Shown here piece after piece: positions 1 through 8,843 of a stretch of DNA of 64,000 nt. Origin of the DNA: Sphagnum compactum (taxonomy: Eukaryota; Bryophyta; Sphagnopsida; Sphagnales); the NCBI GenBank assembly GCA_965153455.1, contig OZ234501.1, positions 10,788,001-10,852,000 of the forward strand, in the 5' to 3' direction. A model generated the notes under the pieces. The model saw nothing but the letters and a program-made list of their open reading frames with translations. It ran no database searches and was not told where the DNA came from. Position 1 is the first letter of the stretch; each line of letters begins with the position of its first letter. The translations under genes were made by a program, and so were the position numbers.

Positions 1-265
1 TACGTAAATTTGAATTTCCAGATGAAATGGTTTCATAATTGTTAATCATATATGAATATCAAGTTCGTGATCATATTATTGGCCCTTATTCCTTTTTCAT
101 CTAAATTAATTCCAACTATGTGATCACTTGAATAAATTTATTAACTTTTGCCCCTTTGAACTGAAATTTGTGAAATGACAATTGTGCATAATACCTCTTT
201 GAGGCCTTTCCACCAATACTAAAAATGTAGCAAAGGCCCTCAAGGTTTGGTAGGGTTAAAGGGTG
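1..265. repeat. Left flank of the LTR element, copy of a dispersed spacer repeat
   Basis: No coding potential seen. The last ~100 bases (a run ending in GGTTAAAGGGTG) resemble 9800-9900, where a related stretch reads GGTTAAGGTGTGATCACAAAC without an insert. The sequence after the LTR element (8844 on) continues that match with GGTGGTCACAAAC. So the retrotransposon landed inside a member of a dispersed, unclassified repeat family. Confidence 0.5.
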
Positions 266-1229
266 TGTGACTAAACAATAGGTCACCACACCAATGTGAA
301 CACTACCTGCTTCTGAGGTTTAATTTTGCTTTATTGGCCGTCATTTTGCTGCGGCAGTCTCTCCATTACTGTTGCGTGGGAGTGCATGGGAGGTCTCTCT
401 CTAGGTGTGTGTGAGATGTTGTACAGGAAGGAGGCGGCGCGAATGATGGAAAGGAGTGGAGCTGCATTGATGAGCCGAAGTGGAAGGCACGGCGGCGACT
501 GAGTAACGGAGAAGGGAAGCTTGTGATGGAAGCTAGGAAAAAGGGCGGAAAAGGGGAGGAACTGCAGGTCTGGAAGGTGGCTGGTTTTTGTGAGAAATAG
601 ATCAGCACTGGAGAGCAGAAGATAGGGAGATAGACAAAAAGAGCATTGGGAGGAAGAGCAGGCAGAGAAGCTTGGAGGATAGCTAGAGAGGTCTGATTTT
701 TGTGAACGTTTTGAGCTCGGGAGTTTTTCTGGATCCTGTCTGATCATTGCTTAAGGAGGCCGAGATAGAGCTGAAGAGGTCAGATGAGCTTAGAAGAGTA
801 TAGACACATCACTCTGTATGTCTGTTTTTGTAGAGAGCTTAGTTGTGTTGCTGAAACTTTCCGCTGCGCCAGCGACTTAGCTGAGTAGGATACATGATTT
901 TTGATGAGCATATTGGAGTGGGGAAGCTTGTGCTGTCGGGGAAATTCTGTAAATTATGAGCTATGAATCTTAATCTCTGAAATTATGTCTTGTTGATTTG
1001 CATGAGTAGAAACTATGTCTGAGGCAGTTCAGTGAAGGGGTTTTTGCATCGGTGATGTGTGCATCTCATTAGGGTTTAGTAGGACTAGAAGACAGAAGCT
1101 CTGGACTTGGATTAGCGCAATTGTCATGTTGTTTGTTTAATAGACGAACGCCCAATTGTATTTCTGTCAGAGTGAACTCAACAGAGGGGTCGAGTCGTTA
1201 TTGGACCTTTCCCTTTTCTTTTGGTATCA
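266..1229 (+). repeat. 5' LTR
   Basis: It begins TGTGACTAAACAATAGG and ends TTGGTATCA, giving the usual TG...CA ends. It matches 7859-8843 along its whole length apart from roughly two dozen substitutions, mostly transitions, and a few length differences. It contains U3 and probably the element's promoter, but I could not place the TATA box or transcription start with confidence. Confidence 0.9.
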
Positions 1230-1239
1230 GAGCTGGTTC
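1222..1239 (+). other. Primer-binding site (initiator tRNA-Met type)
   Basis: TGGTATCAGAGC at 1222-1233 is the common plant retrotransposon primer-binding site, complementary to the 3' end of initiator tRNA-Met. The following bases (TGGTTC) keep a weaker match. The site overlaps the last bases of the LTR as drawn from the 3' copy, so either the LTR ends a few bases earlier or the 3' LTR kept a degenerate copy of this sequence. Confidence 0.7.
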
Positions 1240-1298
1240 CGTTCATGTAACTTTGGTAGAACCTGTGGATGCTTAGGTAGAATGATAATTGGAGTATC

Positions 1299-1589
1299 AT
1301 GTCTTCGTCTAGTGCAGAGGAGGGTAATGTAGAAGAGTTGACACAGGAGATTCGTGAACAACAGCTCGTCAATAGGTTCGATTTTCTGACTTCGCAGAAT
1401 GGACCCCAGAGAGGAGCTGTAGTCCTGCGTTTCCTGGGATTTGGAATAGTAACTCTGGTAGGAGTAGATCCAGCTAAAGCTCGAGTTGGAGATATAGCAG
1501 TAGAAGTAGCTCATAGTGGTTTTTTCACTCGCGCTCAAGTTTGGTTGAAGGTGACAAATGAAGCAAAGGGATGGGCATCAACCTCATAG
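1299..1589 (+). CDS. Pre-gag open reading frame A of the retrotransposon
   Basis: A 96-codon frame opens about 65 bases after the primer-binding site. The product starts MSSSSAEEGN and has an acidic, Gln-rich N-terminus. I recognise no domain. It shares the reading frame of gag, but a stop at 1587 separates them. It overlaps frame B (1558-1965) in another frame, so the two may be one older protein split by a frameshift, or a leader protein of the element. Most plant Gypsy elements start directly with gag, so a leader frame is unusual. Confidence 0.45.
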   Translation: MSSSSAEEGNVEELTQEIREQQLVNRFDFLTSQNGPQRGAVVLRFLGFGIVTLVGVDPAKARVGDIAVEVAHSGFFTRAQVWLKVTNEAKGWASTS

Positions 1590-1965
1590 TTACAGACGCA
1601 ATACTCCTACACCTCCTATCTTGCGTAGGGTAACGCCTTTGTTTGCTGAAAGGCAGCGTAGTGTACCCAGGCTAGGGGACATCTGGATTCCCAAGCTTGC
1701 TGCAACGCCTAAACATTTTGTCCGATTGTATATTCCTGGTGTGGAAGATTTGTTTCAGGAGGGAGATCGCCTACTCAGGGTGGAGCATGGTGGATCGAGA
1801 TCTCGCCTCATAAGCTGGAGGATATGGCACAACCGAGAGGGAGAATGGCAATTCCAACAAGAATCTACAGATGGGCAGAGTTTTTTCACTTTTGCTTCTA
1901 ATGTTACACCTTTGAGACCAGTGGCTGAGGGAGCTCAGTCTGACTTTACAGAGTGGCGCGGGTGA
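1558..1965 (+). CDS. Pre-gag open reading frame B of the retrotransposon
   Basis: A 135-codon frame overlaps frame A by about 30 bases in a different register. The product is basic at its start (Arg/Pro-rich, residues 1-40) and then rich in Trp, Phe and Arg. I recognise no family. It ends about 135 bases before the gag start. Position alone suggests an accessory or leader protein of the element. It may also be the continuation of frame A after a frameshift, or a chance frame. Confidence 0.4.
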   Translation: MKQRDGHQPHSYRRNTPTPPILRRVTPLFAERQRSVPRLGDIWIPKLAATPKHFVRLYIPGVEDLFQEGDRLLRVEHGGSRSRLISWRIWHNREGEWQFQQESTDGQSFFTFASNVTPLRPVAEGAQSDFTEWRG

Positions 1966-2099
1966 TGTTTGTCTTTCTCAAAGTCAAACATGAACAGAAG
2001 CGGCTGAGAAGCTGATCAATTTTGTTGTTATTTGATTGTGATTTGAGGGACCGTGTGTGGAGTGTATGCAATTATGGTGTGCAGCTGAACGTTTGCAAG

Positions 2100-3041
2100 A
2101 TGACTAGTCCCCAGGGAATGGATGAACTGTTTTGGGGATGGGACCAAGAAGATGTAAATGATTGGGCAGAGCGGCTCACCATGGCAGCCGAAGTACGAGA
2201 TTTCAATGCAGATAAGCTTTTCAAGATTGCCAAGCTGAATCTATGGGGCAGAGCCAAGGAGTGGTTCAAAAGGCTGCAACCGGCACCAGCCGATTGGGCT
2301 GAATTGAGGACCCTGATCGTGCAGAAGTATGGAGATGTGGACGCTGATGACATCAGGATGAAGCTTGATGCTATCAAGCAGGAACCCAAGGAGCGAGTTC
2401 AAAAGTATTTTGAACGTCTCGACAAGTTGTTTCAAAGGGGGAGGATACCCGACGCTGAACAGAGAAGGAGGTTTTTGGCCAGGTTGAGGCCTGAAATTCG
2501 AAAATTGTGTGTAGTAAGGACATTCACTGACATTGAGGAGCTGGTGGGAACTGCCACTGAGCTTGAGAGAGAATTGGGTGAGATAGGAGAGACTCCATTC
2601 GAGCCTCTCAAGGAAGAGCAGGAAGAGGGAGTCGAAGAAACAATGATGGAGAAGCAGGTGACTGCTTTGAACAACACACTTGTTAACTTTTTCAAGAGGA
2701 ATGTGCCGAATTCTGTCGCATCATCCTCTTCCACCATGTCCGGCGGGTGCCAGATCTGTAAGGGAGGAGACCATATAGCCGCAGCATGTCCAAGACTTAA
2801 TGAACCATGGCCGAAATGCGCCAAATGTGGAATGTCTCATAGGACAGAAAATTGTGGGATGAAATGCTCTTTCTGTGCAGGATTAGGACACTCGGAGGAC
2901 AAATGCTGGAAGAAACCCAAGGATGGAAAGTCGCATTCTGGAGCAGCGAACTTTGTAGAAGTCCTGCTGAATGATGAGGAACCAACTCTGCAACAACTCA
3001 ACAAGTTGTGCGGAAATGAAAATATATTTTCATACACTTGA
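2100..3041 (+). CDS. gag: Gag polyprotein (capsid and nucleocapsid) of Ty3/Gypsy element
   Basis: ATG at 2100 is the first Met of this frame and is followed by a typical retrotransposon gag domain (residues ~10-150, with Trp-rich segments such as RAKEWFKRL and the region around KYFERLDKLF). The C-terminal third has three zinc knuckles: CQICKGGDHIAAAC fits CX2CX4HX4C exactly, a second has CX2CX3HX4C spacing, and CSFCAGLGHSEDKC again fits the consensus. Gag builds the virus-like particle and packages element RNA. The frame ends with TGA at 3039-3041, but the same register continues open into the protease region, so this stop is either a readthrough site or a mutation. Confidence 0.9.
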   Translation: MTSPQGMDELFWGWDQEDVNDWAERLTMAAEVRDFNADKLFKIAKLNLWGRAKEWFKRLQPAPADWAELRTLIVQKYGDVDADDIRMKLDAIKQEPKERVQKYFERLDKLFQRGRIPDAEQRRRFLARLRPEIRKLCVVRTFTDIEELVGTATELERELGEIGETPFEPLKEEQEEGVEETMMEKQVTALNNTLVNFFKRNVPNSVASSSSTMSGGCQICKGGDHIAAACPRLNEPWPKCAKCGMSHRTENCGMKCSFCAGLGHSEDKCWKKPKDGKSHSGAANFVEVLLNDEEPTLQQLNKLCGNENIFSYT

Positions 3042-4394
3042 GCACCCAGGAGAAGAGTACCTGTTGAAGTAACACCAACAGACGCTGCACCATCTCCTGG
3101 AGCCGCAGGCGAAGCCACGGGAATGAATCGAGAAAACTCAGTCAGGTCTAAGATTCTGTCACATTTCATTAAAGGCAAGATTTCCCTTACCCCAATGGAG
3201 ACCGTCTTGATGATACCTGGAGAGTTGGAACATCTGGAGAATCTGGTGAAGTTGGCTAGAAGGAAGAAAGATGTAGAGGCAACGAATAACCAGGTGTCTA
3301 TGGTCTCGGCAGCACCAACGCTGAAACGAATCTGCGTCAACAAAACACGTAGAAGCAAAATGCTCCACTTGCCGGTGGAGATGAATGGCTATGAGGTGGA
3401 AGGACTTGTAGACACTGGAGCATCCATGTCGGTCCTGGCTGCTGCTGTAGTGAGAGAAATGGGCATGATGCATCTCGTAACAGGGTCTGAATCTTATAAG
3501 ACAGCGTCAGGAGTTGTTACGCATGCTCTTGGTCGAATTGATGAGGTACCAGTCAAGGTAGGAGGCGTACAGTGTGCCATGACATTCATGGTAGTGGACA
3601 CGGATAATTATGACGTGCTCATTGGGCTGGACTTTTTGATGAAGATTGGAGCGGTGGTGGATGTGGAACGGGGCTTGATACAAGTCAGGCACGGCCTCGG
3701 AACCAATGTTGAGGTGCTGCCTTTGACGATGGTGAATTGGCTGCAGAGGACGAATTCAGAAGCTCTAATGCAAGATACTACGACCCTCTGGAAAGAGGCA
3801 CACAACAATGGCAATTCTGAACGGACATCAGATCAGGATTGTGCAATCATGACCAAGGAAGAAGATTCGTCTACATCAACTTCAGATGCTGATGCTGATG
3901 ATAGCGAACGATATGATTCGGAGTCCAATCAATTAGAACGAATTGATTGTGAGAATGAGTTTGGAGATACCGAATTGGAGGAACTGGTGAAGTCAGAGGG
4001 ACCACAAGAGATTCTGCAACTGATGCTCCAGAAGCAGGCTGATGATTTCATGAAAGAAGAAATCACCGATGCTGACGATTATGCTGACTGGATTCAGTGG
4101 GTGTCTGATGCAGAGCAAGGCAAGCAGGTCATCTCTACAACTCAGAAGCATGAAAAAGCGCCTGTACTGCTGCAACTCCAACAGATGGACGGTGATCTCG
4201 TTCCCAAGAAGTTCAAGGAACAGTTGCCAGTATCTGACGACTGTAAAACAGATTCAAGGTGGGAAGAGATTTCCCAGAAGATCATAGTTGATGAGAACCT
4301 TGATGAAGAAAAGGGGCAGGAGCTATGGGGAGTCTTGGAGCGTTATCAAGATGTATTTACTTGGAACAAGAGGGAGCTGCCAGAAGCAGGCTGA
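3042..4394 (+). pseudogene. pol: Protease region of pol, truncated by a 352-bp duplication
   Basis: Open in the gag frame from 3042, with the first Met at 3123. It carries the aspartic protease signature: hydrophobic residues before DTGASMSVLA (3412-3441) and a second conserved block VLIGLDFL about 65 residues later. The stretch after the protease (3720-4030) is acidic and Ser/Asp-rich, probably a linker. The frame ends early at TGA 4392-4394 because the tandem copy starting at 4381 shifts the register. In an intact relative this frame would run into the reverse transcriptase. Confidence 0.85.
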
Positions 4395-4732
4395 TGATTT
4401 CATGAAAGAAGAAATCACCGATGCTGACAATTATGCTGACTGGATTCAGTGGGTGTCTGATGCAGAGCAAGGCAAGTAGGTCATCTCTACAACTCAGAAG
4501 CATGAAGAAGCGCCTGTACTGCTGCAACTCCAACAGATGGACGGTGATCTCATTCCCAAGAAGTTCAAGGAACAGTTGCCAGTATCTGACGACTGTAAAA
4601 CAGATTCAAGGTGGGAAGAGATTTCCCAGAAGATCATAGTTGATGAGAACCTTGATGAAGAAAAGGGGCAGGAGCTATGGGGAGTCTTGGAGCGTTATCA
4701 AGATGTATTTGCTTGGAACAAGAGGGAGCTGG
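4029..4732 (+). repeat. 352-bp tandem duplication inside pol
   Basis: 4029-4380 and 4381-4732 are near-identical head-to-tail copies, both starting CAGAAGCAGGCTGATG. Differences are few (for example GACGATTATG against GACAATTATG, GGCAAGCAGG against GGCAAGTAGG, GATCTCGTTC against GATCTCATTC). Since 352 is not a multiple of three, the duplication shifts the frame of everything downstream. The second copy also holds its own TAG at about 4477. Removing one copy would put protease and reverse transcriptase back in one register. Confidence 0.95.
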
Positions 4733-6408
4733 GCTGTTGTACCATTGGAGAGCATTCCATAGATACGCAAGGATATCCACCTTGCAGGGTATCACCTGGT
4801 CGATTGTCATATTGGGAGGAGGCTGAGGTGAAGAGACAGATTGATGCGTTGGTGGGTTTGGGTAAGATGAAACCAAGTGATTCTGAGTACGCCTGTCGCG
4901 TGACCCTGCCAGTAAAAAGGGACGGGAGTAGGCAGTTCTGTGGGGATTATCAGCCACTTAATTTGCAAACAAGGAGGGATTCGTTCCCAATGCCCCTTGT
5001 TGACGATGTAATTTCCCAGATGGGAAAATCAGCGTGGTTTTCTGCACTAGATTTGCAATCGAGATTCTGGCAAATTCGCATGGCTCCTCATGATGTGAAG
5101 AAAACGGCCCTGATCACCAAGACTGGACTGTATAACTGGACTGTCATGCCTTTTGGTCTCAAGAATGCAACCAGCACTTTCACCAGAACAATGTCGTTAG
5201 TCTTCAAGGAAATAGGAGACAAGTTCCTGAAGGTGTTTGTTGATGATCTCAACATCCACAGCGAGAGTTGGGAAGACCATCTCCAACACTTGAGGGCTAT
5301 GCTCACCAGGCTCAGGGAAGTGAACTTGAAGTTGAACCCAAGTAAATGCTGTTTTACTGCTGCAAGTATTGTATTCCTGGGACATGTGGTCGGTAAGGAG
5401 GGTACCAAACCCGATCCTGGTAAGATTGATGCAGTGATGCGTTTTCCAGAACCTAAGTCGGTTACCAACGTCAGATCCTTTCTAGGACTGACAGGGTACT
5501 ATCGAAAGTACATTAGAGGATATTCGAGGTTAGCTAGTCCTTTGTTTGAATTAACGAAGAAGGACGTGCCGTTTGTGTGGGATCAGGACTGTCAGCAAAC
5601 GTTTGATGCCTTGAAGAAAGCACTTGTGGAAGCTCCCATTCTTGTACGTCCTGACTTTAAAAAAACCTTCTGTCTTGATGTTGATTGGTCGACGAAAGGT
5701 GTTGGCGCCATCCTGTCGCAAAGAGAAGGTAGACTTCAGAAAGTGGTGGCTTATGCCAGCAAGGGCTTGACTGTTGTGCAAAGGAAGTTCCACCCAATGG
5801 AAGGAGAGTGCTATGCATTGATCTGGGGCATCATGCATTTTAGACAGTATCTTCACAGGACGCATTTTATTTTGAGGACAGACCACAAGCCACTTGAGTG
5901 GTTGGCAACGGTGTCAGATGCGAATGGTAGGAGAGGTCGGTGGATAGACATGCTACAGGATTTCAATTTTAAAATCTTGCACAGACCAGGATTGAAGCAT
6001 GGGAACGTTGATGCTCTGAGCAGAAATCCAGTGGGGCAGGCCACTGATGATGGTGATTTCAGTGAAGAAATTCGTGACATGGGGGAAGCGCAGACTGATG
6101 TCACTAGGTCAGTAGGGACGATGTTCTCTGCTCAGTATGGAGAAACTTCGGATTGGTTGGGTTTCAGGAGGCATGTAGGTAAGCTGATGGAACACCACGA
6201 GTGCTGTTTTGGAATAAACCACTGGCGAAGTGCAGAAGACCACCAGCTCTTCATGATTGATGTTGTCAGTGAGGGGAACCAGGGTGGTGAGACCGATTCA
6301 CTCGTACAGAATGAAAGGACGACGCATAGTGGAGAGGATCAGAGTCTTAGGGCTACTGGTGTTAAGCATGGACTGAAGGCAAAGATGCCCACGTACTATG
6401 GTATGTAG
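4537..6408 (+). pseudogene. pol: Reverse transcriptase and RNase H of Ty3/Gypsy pol
   Basis: Runs from the second copy of the duplicated segment to TAG at 6406. The reverse transcriptase fingers and palm are clear: ARVTLP-like block near 4890, SALDLQSRFWQIRM, TVMPFGLKNATSTF, and the catalytic FVDDLNIHS (the YVDD box with Phe in place of Tyr). The connection region has FLGLTGYYRKYI. RNase H follows with FCLDVDWSTKGVGAIL, GECYALIW and LRTDHKPLEWL, keeping the Asp, Glu and Asp active-site positions. The frame would continue into integrase but for the TAG stops. Catalytic residues look intact, so damage is mainly from nonsense and frameshift changes. Confidence 0.9.
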
Positions 6409-7812
6409 CAACAACTGGAGCTAGTGTTAGCAGCTCAGAAACTCTCTGAGTTTGGTGATCATATTAAGTTTGGGGAACATAAGTCCGATCTCATAGAATC
6501 AGACGAGGAAGAGATATGTGGTGTAGAAGCAAGGAACTTCGACATTTGGCAGGACACTACATGCATGGGATTGCTGAAGGAGGGTCAGTTACCAGACACT
6601 ATGGACCTTGAGGAAGGAAAAAGAGCTAGGAAGAGGGCAAACAATTACTGCTGGAAGGAGTAGAAGCTCTACTTCAAAGGGCTATATGTGCCCAAACCTG
6701 AGGAAAGAATGCCACTAGTGATCCAGATGCATGAAGACCTCGGGCACTTTGGAGAACAGAGGACATTGGCTGAGATCAGTCGGAGGTACTTCTGGCACAA
6801 TCGAACTGAGGATGTCAAGACGGTAGTTAGAAGCCAGCAATGCCAATTGGTGAGGAGTGAGGGTAGCATCCGCTCTGGAGATGAGGAATTGAAGAGCATA
6901 CCGATCTGTGATATGTTTCATAAAGTCGCCATGGACACTGCAGGACCATTACCTGAGACTAAGTCAGGTAACAATTACATTCTAGTGGCCATTGACCACT
7001 ATTCTAAGTGGTGCGAAGCAAAGGCGGTTGCTGATCATGGTGCTAAGACTGCAGCTAGGTTTTTAGAAGATGACATCATTTGCAGGTATGGAGTACCCAA
7101 ATTCATCCTTACTGACAATGGTGGAGAATGGGGTGTAGAGTTCAACGTGATGTGCAAGGACTATGGGATCCAACATCAGCACACTACGCCTCAGTGGCCT
7201 CAATGCAATGGGATGGCGGAGCGCATGATCAAGACCATCAAACATGGCATCACTGTTCTTGCTGCAACTCCTGAAAATGTGAATTATTGGGACGAGCATC
7301 TGGCCAAAATCTTGTTTGGGTACAGATGTGGGATCCAAGCTAGCACTAAGTTTTCACCATTCATGATCTTGACTCGTCGCACACCACGTCTTAGGGCAGA
7401 TAATTACTTGCATACCCTGACTGCTGTGACTGATGATGGTGCTGATGTGGAGGTTGCTGCAGCACAATTTCTACAGAAAATGGAACTTATAACAAGCATC
7501 CACGAGAACGTCTTGCTCAATGTGGAGCAGGCACAGAAGAAGCAGAGGAAGACCTATGCTACCAGGAAAGGTAAGCATCTGTTTGAAGGTTTGGTAGCAG
7601 GGGAGACTATGGTGAAGATGAAAAAGCCAGGAAAAAGGAGAGCTTTGACTCCAAGCTGGGAAGGCCCATACCAGTTCGTTGGGCATGCTGATGGGCAAGG
7701 AAACTTTGACTTTGAAGAAGGCAGTCGGATATGCATCATCCGAGATGCTGATGGGCACCAATGGGAAAGGTCTCGAAGAGATCTTCAGATCTATCACGTT
7801 CAACCAGATTGA
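6409..7812 (+). pseudogene. pol: Integrase of Ty3/Gypsy pol
   Basis: Continues in the reverse transcriptase register after TAG 6406, interrupted again by TAG 6661. A zinc-binding HHCC-like N-terminal domain is near 6725-6850 (H..LGH, then QQCQLV), where the second Cys of the CX2C pair is missing. The core has the D,D-35-E residues: MDTAGPLPETK, LTDNGGEWG and NGMAERMIKTI. The C-terminal part has GPYQFVG and ends IYHVQPD with TGA. No chromodomain is seen. The frame stops about 45 bases before the 3' LTR. Confidence 0.9.
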
Positions 7813-7838
7813 ATGAAGTTGAGGGACTCAGCTTTTTA

Positions 7839-7858
7839 AGGAACGAAGGGGTTACATA
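7839..7858 (+). other. Polypurine tract of the retrotransposon
   Basis: A purine-rich run (AAGGAACGAAGGGG) lies a few bases before the 3' LTR start at 7859, in the position where plus-strand DNA synthesis is primed in LTR elements. Confidence 0.65.
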
Positions 7859-8843
7859 TGTGACCAAACAATAGGTCACCACACCAGTGTGAACACTACC
7901 TGCTTCTGAGGTTTAATTTTGCTTTATTGGCCGTCATTTTGCTGCGGCGGTTTCTCCATTACTGTTGCATGGGAGTGCATGGGGAGGTCTCTCTCTAGGT
8001 GTGTGTGAGATGTTGTACAGGAAGGAGGCGGCGCGAATGATGGAAAGGAGTGGAGCTGCATTGATGAGCCGAAGTGGAAGGCACGGCGGCGGCTGAGTAA
8101 CGGAGAAGGGAAGCTTGTGATGGAAGCTAGGAAAAAGGGCGGAAAAGGGGAGGAACTGCAGGTCTGGAAGGTGGCTGGTTTTTGTGAGAGATAGATCAGC
8201 ACTGAAAAGCAGAAGATAGGTAGATAGACAAAAAGAGCATTGGGAGGAAGAGCAGGCAGAGAAGCTTGGAGGATAGCTAGAGAGGTCTGAGATAGACTGA
8301 GAGGTCTGATTTTTGTGAGCGTTTTGAGCTCAGGAGTTTTTCTGGATCCTATCTGATCATTGCTTAAGGAGGCCGAGATAGAGCTGAAGAGGTCAGATGA
8401 GCTTAGAAGAGTATAGACACATCACTCTGTATGTCTGTTTTTGTAGAGAGCTTGGTTGTGTTGCTGAAACTTTCCGCTGCGCCAACGACTTAGCTGAGTA
8501 GGATCCATGATTTTTTATGAGCATATTGGAGTGGGGAAGCTTGTGCTGTCGGGGAAATTCTGTAAATTATGAGCTATGAATCTTAATCTCTGAAATTCTG
8601 TCTTGTTGGTTTGCATGAGTAGAAACTGTGTCTGAGGCAGTTCAGTGAAGGGGTTTTTACATCGGTGATGTGTGCATCTCATTAGGGTTTAGTAGGACTA
8701 GAAGACAGAAGCTCTGGACTTGGATTAACGCAATTGTCATGTTGTTTGTTTAATAGACGAACGCCCAATTGTATTTCTGTCAGAGTGAACTCAACAGAGG
8801 GGTCGAGTCGTTATTGGACCTTTCCCTTTTCTTTTTGGTTACA
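7859..8843 (+). repeat. 3' LTR
   Basis: Begins TGTGACCAAACAATAGG and ends TTGGTTACA. It is 21 bases longer than the 5' LTR, explained by a 19-base local duplication near 8290-8308 (a repeated GAGAGGTCTGA segment) and two single-base insertions. By eye I count about two dozen substitutions over ~960 aligned bases, near 2-3 percent. Confidence 0.9.

Larger units (their letters stand above)
266..8843 (+). mobile_element. Ty3/Gypsy-type LTR retrotransposon, full length but defective
   Basis: Two near-identical LTRs enclose gag, protease, reverse transcriptase, RNase H and integrase in that order, which is the Ty3/Gypsy (Metaviridae) order because integrase follows RNase H. From gag to integrase all conserved blocks lie in one reading frame if the 352-bp duplication is discounted, so the ancestor probably had a single gag-pol frame. 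The copy is broken by TGA at 3039, the duplication at 4381-4732, TAG at 6406 and TAG at 6661. The tetranucleotide GGTG sits immediately outside both ends (262-265 and 8844-8847) and is the likely target-site duplication. No chromodomain or envelope-like frame is visible after integrase. Confidence 0.95.

Noticed and set aside
331-747. Frames of 138 and 80 codons on the minus strand, with a near copy at 7924-8202
   Set aside because: They lie inside the two LTRs; repetition reflects LTR identity, not a gene family.
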